Source: Miscanthus floridulus | Taxonomy: Eukaryota; Streptophyta; Magnoliopsida; Poales; Poaceae | Assembly (NCBI RefSeq): GCF_019320115.1 | Contig: NC_089597.1 | Coordinates: forward strand, 123,157,485 to 123,221,484 | DNA: 64,000 nt | Reading direction: 5' to 3' | Shown: one piece after another, positions 57,783 through 64,000 of the stretch | Layout: each line of letters starts with the position of its first letter | Numbering within the stretch: the first letter of the stretch is position 1 | The notes under the pieces: model-generated | Told to the model about the DNA's origin: nothing | The model's database searches: none | Seen by the model: only the letters and a program-made list of their open reading frames with translations | Made by a program: the position numbers and the translations under genes

Positions 57783-60613
57783 TGTGGGGGTATGGCCCCC
57801 GATATGTACAAGACAAGACATGGGTTGCAACCATCAGAGGTGGCCTAGCCCACAAGATCAAGGCGTGCATGGTGCTGCTCGACGTGCACCGCAAGATATT
57901 GTATAGTACCAAATATGATACTTTTCTTGTAACCCTACCCCTCCAGACTAAATAAGGAGAGGCAGGGGTCCCCTAGTGGACACGATCCATACATCTCAAT
58001 GCAATACATCAGAACACATGATGTAGGTATTATGTCATACTGACGGACGAACATGTCTAAATCTTGTGTCTTGGTGCTTGTATTACCATCTCACTCCTGA
58101 TCTCGCTCACATCTACAACAAATCTACCATCGTGGGACACCCCTCGGTGGACCGCCGAGCATCTTTTGTCGATAGTTGGCGCGCTAGGTAGGGGTGTGCG
58201 CTTGATCCATGGTGAGCCAGATGGACCTCAAATCAACAGCGTGTTCTTGTCATCAATCTTGTGGAGATCCATACCGATCCACGACGACGATTCATCGCTG
58301 GCTACATCAGCCCCCACGACTACAGATCTGATCTCAGAACCACCTCCGAGGTCGCCTTCATCAACAACTCACCGCCCGCTTCCTCGCTACCAGAGGAGGC
58401 AGATCAACACCGACGATCTGATCACGTCCATCGATCAGATCTATTGGAGGCTGCTCAGGAAACTCCAGGGGTTACGGCCCTACCTTTCGGGTTCACCAAC
58501 ATCGCTGCCACCTTCCAAGATGCCCTAAGGGGCAAATTCATCAACCAAGTTGAAGACGTCCATCCTCTCACTGACCAGATAGCGCCATACGCCACCGACC
58601 AGTCATTCTGTCTAAAGCTAAGTCATGCTTTAATATTTTTCTAAATATTCTCCAATCTTCGTTAATCGCCATGATGTTTTTCTGAGCTGTTTTCTCCATG
58701 TTTGCTCTTCAAATGATTTTCTGAACCCTCGAACAGTCCTGTTGATGCTCGGACGCCTCCAGAGACGGCCCTGTCTCTGGCTCCTCCCTACACGTGCACG
58801 AGCGTCTGCCCTCTACGTTATGGGTGGTCGGCAGCGGCTCCATAGCGACGCATGTTCCTCCTACACGTGCACAGGCTCCATGCTCCATGTTATAGTTAAC
58901 AGGCTAGCTAGGGCTAAAGACTCAGCTACACGCTAACTGTTCGGACGGTTTATATTAAATACATCTTCACACCAACTAATCGCCGAGCTACTTACGCTAT
59001 TTCATCACCATTGCTGATTTTTCTTCGGAGTTCATATATTTGTACATCATGTACTACTCGTTCTACATATTTGTATTATAGGATCATCATCTAGATGATC
59101 GGATCACCTGGTGCTCGGACTTCACCACCGATCAACTGGTCGGACCGCTAGGATCATCGACTTCGTCGCCGACCAGTTGATCGGACTGTTCGCCGGTCGC
59201 TTCTGCTCAATGCTCACTTCGCCACCGATCAGTTGACCAGACTGTTCGTTGCTCGTGCTTCATCGCCAGATACGTCGGTTACTCCTCGACGCTCGGATTC
59301 TTCGTGCTCAAGGACTAAGTGGGCACACTTCACCGCACAGACATTGCCAGCTACACTGGACATCGCCAGCTACGCTGGGGACTCCTCGGTGCTCGGACGT
59401 CGCTAGCTACGCCGGTGCTCAGACATCGCCAGCTACGTCGAGTGACTCCTCGGTGCTTGGACATCGCCAGCTATGCCGGGGACTCCTCGGTGCTCAGACC
59501 TCGCTAGCTTCGCTAGGAACTCCTCGCTGCTCGAACGTCGCCAGCTACGCCAGGGATTCCTCGGTGCTCGGACATCGCCACCTACGCCGGGGACTCCTCG
59601 GTGCTCGGACATCGCCGCCTACGTCGGGGACTCCTTGGTGCTCGAACATCACTAGTGGCACCGAGGACTCCTCAGTGCTCGGACATCACCAGCTACGCCG
59701 GGGACTCCTCGGTGCTCGGACATCGCCACCTACACCGGGGACTCCTCGGTGCTCGAACATCGCCGCCTACGTCGGGGACTCCTCGGTGCTCCGACATCAT
59801 AGCTACGCTAGGGACTCCTCGGTGCTCCGACATCGCCAGCTACATCGGGGACTCCACGGTGCTCGGACATCGCTCTTGGTGGTCGGATCTTGCTACGTTT
59901 CATCGGTGTGCTATCAAGCTACTCCATGCTGTTCGGATCAGGGTGCTGATCTTGGGCAGCACATCTAGGGTCTTGATACGCGCATGTCAGACGACGTCGC
60001 CAAGCTTTCTGACTTCTTTTTCTTTGACCCTGCTACAAGATTCATTCTTCATCTTCCAGTAGGCTCGGGGACTAAGTGGGCACACTTCACCTTGCGGTGA
60101 ATGTGTGCTTGTTCTCATCTCGAGGCTACGCTCGGGGACTGGCTGCCTGCTCGGCTGGTCTTCTACTTTCTGACCCTGGCACCATGTGACTATGTCACCT
60201 ACTGTCAGGCTCAGGGACTAGCTGTGGGGGTATGGCCCCCGGTATGCATAAGACAAGACATGTGCCGCACCATCAGAGGTGGCCCAGCCCACAAGATCAA
60301 GGCGTGCACGACGCTGCTCGACGTGTACCATAAGATATTGTATAGTACCAAATAGGATACTTTTCTTGTAACCCTATCCCTCCAGACTAAATAAGGAGAG
60401 GCAGGGGTCCCCTAGTGGACACGATCCATACATCTCAATGCAATACATCAGAACACAGGATGTAGGTATTACGTCATACTGACGGCTAAACATGTCTAAA
60501 TCTTGTGTCTTGGTGCTTGTATTACCATCTCGCTCCTGATCTCGCTCACATCTACAACAAATCTACCATCGTGGGACACCCCTCGGTGGACTGTCGAGCA
60601 TCTTTTGTCGACA
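57783..60613 (+). mobile_element. Complete non-autonomous LTR element, 2.8 kb
   Basis: Two LTRs of about 391 bp (57783-58174 and 60223-60613) share the start TGTGGGGGTATGGCCCCC and the end CATCTTTTGTCGACA (last CA is TA in the left copy) and are highly similar. A primer site, TTGGCGCGCTAGGTAGGGG, follows the left LTR, and a purine-rich CTCAGGGACTAGC precedes the right one. Flanks GGCGC and GGCAC fit a 5-bp target duplication with one change. The 2.05-kb interior has no RT or integrase; a short frame (58261-58644) and a 37-bp array are all that is visible. It must have been moved by a related autonomous element, perhaps Tat-type. Confidence 0.88.
59337..59880 (+). repeat. 37-bp tandem repeat array
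   Basis: About 15 units of CATCGCCAGCTACGCCGGGG plus ACTCCTCGGTGCTCGGA. Unit variants recur every four units (CCAGC, CCACC, CCGCC, then a deviant), implying a 148-bp higher-order step. As 37 is not a multiple of three and the unit has no stop in any phase, all three plus frames stay open; the 239-codon ORF is a by-product. Confidence 0.88.
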
Positions 60614-60869
60614 GGCACGTTATGACCGGCAGACGACGTCTGCGCATGGCACTAGTGACGTACAGGATGAAATGCTATGACTAGCAGATGACGCCTACGC
60701 ATGGCACTAGTGACGTACAAGACCACAACGTTGAGCTATCCCTGTTGACATCTACAGGATCAGCGTGACTCGCATGAAGGAGAAGAAGGACCCAACGATC
60801 TTGAAGGCCTTCTTTTATCTCTCTCGTTCTTCTCTTTTCCTCTGCTGTAACCCATGCCTTCCCTTGTCC

Positions 60870-60877
60870 TATAAAAG
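60870..60877 (+). promoter_or_regulatory. TATA box of the split Tat-type LTR
   Basis: TATAAAAGG with a C-rich upstream and a leader of about 340 bp to the LTR end, the usual layout for these LTRs. Confidence 0.65.
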
Positions 60878-61219
60878 GGAAAGCAGGGCGTCCCATGAAG
60901 GGGATCAGAACCGATCAACTCATCGAGATCTGATCTAGATCTGCACAAGAGCACAACACAAACACACAGCTGAACAACGATCGAGCTCTCAGCATCCACT
61001 CACTCCTTTCACCGGAGACTTGGGATCCTTTCCCTCTCTCGCCCTTTTGTAACCCCTACTATAAACCTTCAGTGCTAGTAACATGAGCAGCAGCAATGAA
61101 CTGGACGTATGGACTTTCTGCCCGAACCAATATAAACCTCGTGTCCTCTAAGCACACCATCCATGCCAGACGCACAATACTAAAAATTTACTCGTTGGTG
61201 GTAACTCGAAACACCAACA

Positions 61220-61728
61220 AGCTCCTTCTTATTTCCAACTTCATCACCCTTGCTCAAATGTGCTAACCACCAAGTGTATCACATTGTGCATGTGTGTTAG
61301 TATATTTTCACAAAATATTTTTAAGGGTGTTAGCACTCACTAGAATCTAAATGCATATGCAATGAGTTAGAACATCTAGTGGCACTTTAATAGCCACATT
61401 TCACCATGAGTTTTACTCCTCTTAATAGTACGGCTATCTATTCTAAATGTGATTACACTCGCTAAGTGTCACGATCATCAAAAGAAAGAGCTCCTATCAA
61501 TTATACCTTTGCCTTAAGCTTTTTATTTTTCTCTTTCTTCTTTTCCAAGCTTTGAGCACTTGATCATCATCACATGTCCAGCACCATCACCTTGGACTTC
61601 AATTGCTCCACCACTTGGATTGGTACTAGCCTATCTCATATACACTTAGAGCCAAAGGTTATACACTTAGAGCCAAAGGTTAGTACTTAGAGTTTCATCA
61701 ATTTACCAAAACCAAATTAGAGCTTTCA
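61220..61728 (-). repeat. Sirevirus LTR fragment, minus
   Basis: It matches the U3 start of the LTR at 22260-22749, closing with the complement of TGAAAGCTCTAATTTGG at 61728. Only about 510 bp remain. A 21-bp internal tandem duplication (ATACACTTAGAGCCAAAGGTT) is present near 61640-61682. Confidence 0.85.
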
Positions 61729-62560
61729 ATGGCCACTACCACCACTAGCCACATGAACTTCAGCTCGATCTCCTCTCTCAACTATGTAGATCAATAGATA
61801 TATGACATCTCAATCTCTCAACTATATAGATTTAAAAATAGATTAAAGTGCAATCAAACAACTCTGAGGTATGAACAAATACACGTAAGGCCACTAGGGC
61901 CACTACCTAGGCATGGCCCAAAACCTCTTTTACACACCTTGTGAATTCTCTATGGCCCGTTCACACTACCATTCCTAATACACACGTCACTCTACGGATG
62001 GTGAGAGAAAAATATCATGCCACTATCCCGAGCGCTTCCTCAACTCTTCCCGTCCTCCACCGCTTCGTTTCCATGGTGTCTCCCTAGTTTTCTTCGTCTA
62101 TCTCGTAACCTCTTCATGATGCCTAGTGGTCGGAGCCGCTGCTGTAACGTGCCCTAGGGTTGGCCGCCCTTGACTACACCATCGAAACAAGGTGCTGGCT
62201 ACTGGCTAGCCTCACTCGCATTGCCGTTGCCACCATGACGTGCCCTAGGACTAGCTTGTCGGTCCGATTTGGTAGTTGCTTGTTTGATTTGGTACACTTA
62301 TAGTCCGATTTCATAAGTGTATCCTTTTTTGTGGAATGTATCTTGGTTTGTTTATTGTAGATACTTGATTTGGTGCACTCTGTCGCGCATGGTCAGTCAA
62401 TATGAGATTCTGGTGTGTGCATGCATTCTCCTAAGTTAGAATTCGAGAGTTCACTTGTATAAACATTTATAGAAATGCGATATATGTGCCATGTTTTTGA
62501 AAAAAAAAACTCTTAATTTATTTCTTGAGCATTTATTACTTTTGCCATTTCAAATCACAT
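61729..62560. other. Intergenic, nothing recognised
   Basis: AT-rich to mixed sequence. A 'TTTGATTTGGTACACTTATAG' word and variants repeat near 62265-62375 (direct repeats of GATTTGGTNNACTT). No gene or element ends are seen. Confidence 0.4.
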
Positions 62561-62718
62561 GACGTTTGGATATTTCTAAATACATTGTTTTTACTATATG
62601 CTTAGATATACATTACATCTAGATGTTTTTTTAGAATTACTACGTCTAGATATACAGGAGTAGAAAAATCAATGTGCCTAGAAAATTCAAAGTCTCCTAA
62701 CTTAGGATGGAGGGAGTT
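62561..62718. mobile_element. Stowaway-like MITE, one end recognised
   Basis: The right end, CTTAGGATGGAGGGAGT, is the inverse of the common Stowaway terminus CTCCCTCCATCC, and internal CATCTAGATGT words fit the group. The left inverted repeat is not found, so it is truncated or misbounded. Confidence 0.4.
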
Positions 62719-62754
62719 CATGCTCCCACATAGGCTCAAACCCATCTTCATGAG

Positions 62755-62900
62755 GAACTGCGCGTAGCGCGGGTGGTAGAGTCTCACTTGGCATTGGTTT
62801 TCCACCCGGGTTTTCCCCCACTTTCTTGTTGCAGGGACCTAAGGCGCCTATGGACCACAAGGGGAGGCGACGCTCCCGTCGCTAGCGAAGCTGTGTCTTC
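62755..62900 (+). mobile_element. Possible SINE
   Basis: GCGTAGCGCGGGTGGTAGAGTC resembles a Pol III A box of plant SINEs, and CACCCGGGTTTTCC, about 33 bases later, resembles a weak B box. The body continues to a T-rich tail near 62900. Target duplications were not found. Confidence 0.35.
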
Positions 62901-63047
62901 ATAAATATCTTGTAGGCGTATATGGATGATAGTAGAGTTTTAGGTCTGGAGTACACTTTAGTGGCGTGTGTGCATGCATGTGTTTGGTTGTACGTTCAGA
63001 TAGTAAACTTGTACTACCAGATCCGAGCAACGAGCAATAAAAAAAAG

Positions 63048-63255
63048 GCAACGTATCAAGTGAAAACCAACCTCTCCGTGCAAACCGTGCAAACCAACTG
63101 CGTGGGAGAGGTGGGAGGGGGGATTTGCAAAAGTGTGATTAGGTGCAGGCGTAATTACACTTTTGCAAATCCCCCCTCCTACCTCTTCTCCGCAGTTGGT
63201 TTGCACGGTTTGTATAGAGAGGTTGGTTTGCACTAGATATGTTCCCATAAAAAAA
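63048..63255. mobile_element. Foldback MITE with near-complete inverted repeat
   Basis: Two arms of about 80-95 bases (left from 63048 to about 63143, right from about 63158 to 63255) are inverse copies. They share CGTGCAAACCAACTGCG and GGAGGGGGGATTTGCAAAAG, separated by a loop of roughly 13 bases. Poly-A and poly-T runs sit just outside. It lies about 250 bp upstream of the complex I gene start. A transcript would fold into a long hairpin. Confidence 0.8.
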
Positions 63256-63501
63256 AAGTCTTCATGATGGAAAAACGGGTATTGAATAAGCACATTGGAT
63301 TGGTTCTGTGGTTGGTTTGGCTCACGGTTCACCACACCACCACACGCGCAGACGCGCTGCGGCGCTGGGCGCCTGCCTGCCTGGGTCATCTAAACCGGAC
63401 GGAGCAGTCTCCCGCAAAATTCCCCGAACCAAATCACTCTCACCGTCTCGGCAGCAACCAGCACACATTTCTCTTTGGCGGATCGAAGGAAGGAGGAGAA
63501 G

Positions 63502-63816
63502 ATGGGTGGCGGCACGGAGGTGCACAAAAACCGGTGGATCGAAGAGTGGAACGCCGGCCGCGAGAACCTCGAGTTCAACTTCCGCTGGACCCGCCGCAGC
63601 CTCGCCGTCGTCGGCCTCTTTGGCCTCGCTGTCCCCATCCTCGTCTACAAGGGCATCGTCCGCGAATTCGTAATCCACTATAGCCCCTCTTGCCGTTCCG
63701 CTGTCCCTTTCTCCTTACCCCAAACCCTAAGATCGATTTTCTGTTTGTGCCTGCTGGGTTGGATGCAGCATATGCAAGACGAGGATGCCGGGCGGCCGTA
63801 CAGGAAGTTCCTCTGA
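63502..63816 (+). CDS. Mitochondrial complex I subunit, NDUFB4/B15-like
   Basis: Two exons, 63502-63669 and 63769-63816, joined across a 99-bp GT-AG intron in phase 0, encode 71 residues. The first exon reads MGGGTEVHKNRWIEEWNAGR, a conserved ENLEFNFRW block, then one hydrophobic segment (SLAVVGLFGLAVPILVYKGI, about residues 33-52). The second exon gives HMQDEDAGRPYRKFL. Start, length and ending match the short plant subunit that I recall being assigned to NDUFB4/B15 of NADH:ubiquinone oxidoreductase, an accessory membrane-arm protein of the inner mitochondrial membrane. The start at 63502 is the first ATG in frame. Without the splice the frame would read into intron and still reach the same stop only by chance of frame, so splicing is the better model. 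The gene appears intact. Confidence 0.85.
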   Translation: MGGGTEVHKNRWIEEWNAGRENLEFNFRWTRRSLAVVGLFGLAVPILVYKGIVREFVIHYSPSCRSAVPFSLPQTLRSIFCLCLLGWMQHMQDEDAGRPYRKFL

Positions 63817-64000
63817 GCGTCGTCCCGGCCTGCAGGAGACGTCGATCCCTCGACCAGGGCTGGGAGTTTCCATTCGGTTTGTGCCGGTATTGTTTTAGTC
63901 TGAATCTGATGGAGCATTTTGGAATGCTGAACTGTTGTGTGGGATCCAAATGAATAAGGTGTAATGACTCGTCTTTTCAATCACTGAAATTCGACATGTT

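Larger units (their letters stand above)
56921..61219 (+). repeat. Tat-type LTR, plus, split by an inserted element
   Basis: It starts TATCAGGGACCAATATTAGG (ancestral TG now TA) and ends ACTCGAAACACCAACA. Without the insertion (57783-60613 plus target copy) it is about 1.46 kb. A TATAAAAGG box is at 60870-60877, followed by the leader. A 30-bp repeat array fills much of U3. No primer site follows, because a Sirevirus LTR piece starts at once. Confidence 0.7.

Noticed and set aside
58261..58644. 127-codon ORF with an RT-like LPFGFTNIAATFQ word
   Set aside because: The word resembles the RT motif [12 protein letters not shown], but no other RT block is nearby; a captured scrap or chance is possible, so no enzyme is claimed.
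59337..59880. CRISPR-like array (regular 37-bp repeats)
   Set aside because: The units are contiguous, without unique spacers, in a plant LTR element.
59249..59968. 239-codon ORF resembling a repetitive protein
   Set aside because: The 37-bp repeat has no stop in any phase, so open frames are automatic; neighbouring frames are open too.
63475..63816. Complex I gene as an unspliced 113-residue ORF
   Set aside because: The extra residues come from a 99-bp GT-AG intron and a non-ATG start; splicing gives the conserved 71-residue protein.

Overview
The window is nuclear DNA from a grass, most likely a panicoid of the sorghum, maize or sugarcane type. I infer this from Sirevirus-type Copia LTRs, long-LTR chromoviruses, Tat-type Gypsy elements, Stowaway and Tourist MITEs, and two short intron-bearing genes with grass-like GC-rich codon use. 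It is gene-poor: two credible host genes sit near the edges in about 55 kb of nested, mostly broken transposons. A 100-base run of N marks an assembly gap at 49107-49206.

Layout. 1-4314: the 3' end of a Sirevirus (RT, RNase H, repeated purine tracts, 3' LTR). 4315-11067: a gene island with MITEs and a Stowaway split by a CACTA-like element. It holds an intact three-exon gene for a secreted EG45/plant-natriuretic-peptide-like protein (7133-7724) and a doubtful small gene on the minus strand near 9.7-10.0 kb. 11068-17162: a Ty3/gypsy element whose RT is split by a solo LTR with a perfect 5-bp target duplication. 17165-20962: a relic chromovirus LTR with a Tourist MITE, then small fragments. 20963-23770: an antisense Sirevirus 3' end. 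24111-25268: a hAT remnant.

25663-49106 holds two copies of one chromovirus pointing towards each other, tail to tail. They are separated by a duplicated flank, a truncated LTR and a scrambled junction. Each copy has a very long LTR (about 4.65 kb in the plus copy), a separate ORF ahead of gag, and a single-frame gag-PR-RT-RNaseH-IN-chromodomain polyprotein, now broken mainly by C-to-T nonsense changes.

The most interesting object is that extra ORF (31071-31655 plus; 45161-45745 minus). Its first residues copy the N-terminal tail of histone H3, including the positions of R2, K4, R8, K9 and S10. A coiled coil and a strongly acidic C-terminus follow. The same element ends its integrase in a chromodomain, the module class that reads H3 tails, so one element encodes both a tail-like ligand and a possible reader. 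Both ORF start codons directly follow splice-acceptor-like sequences, which suggests spliced subgenomic messages.

49207-61219: rearranged Tat-type Gypsy pieces (gag on minus, pol on plus, LTRs on both strands). One LTR is split by a complete 2.8-kb non-autonomous LTR element carrying a 37-bp tandem array. 61220-63255: a third Sirevirus LTR fragment, a possible SINE and a foldback hairpin. 63502-63816: an intact two-exon gene for a 71-residue mitochondrial complex I subunit (NDUFB4/B15-like).
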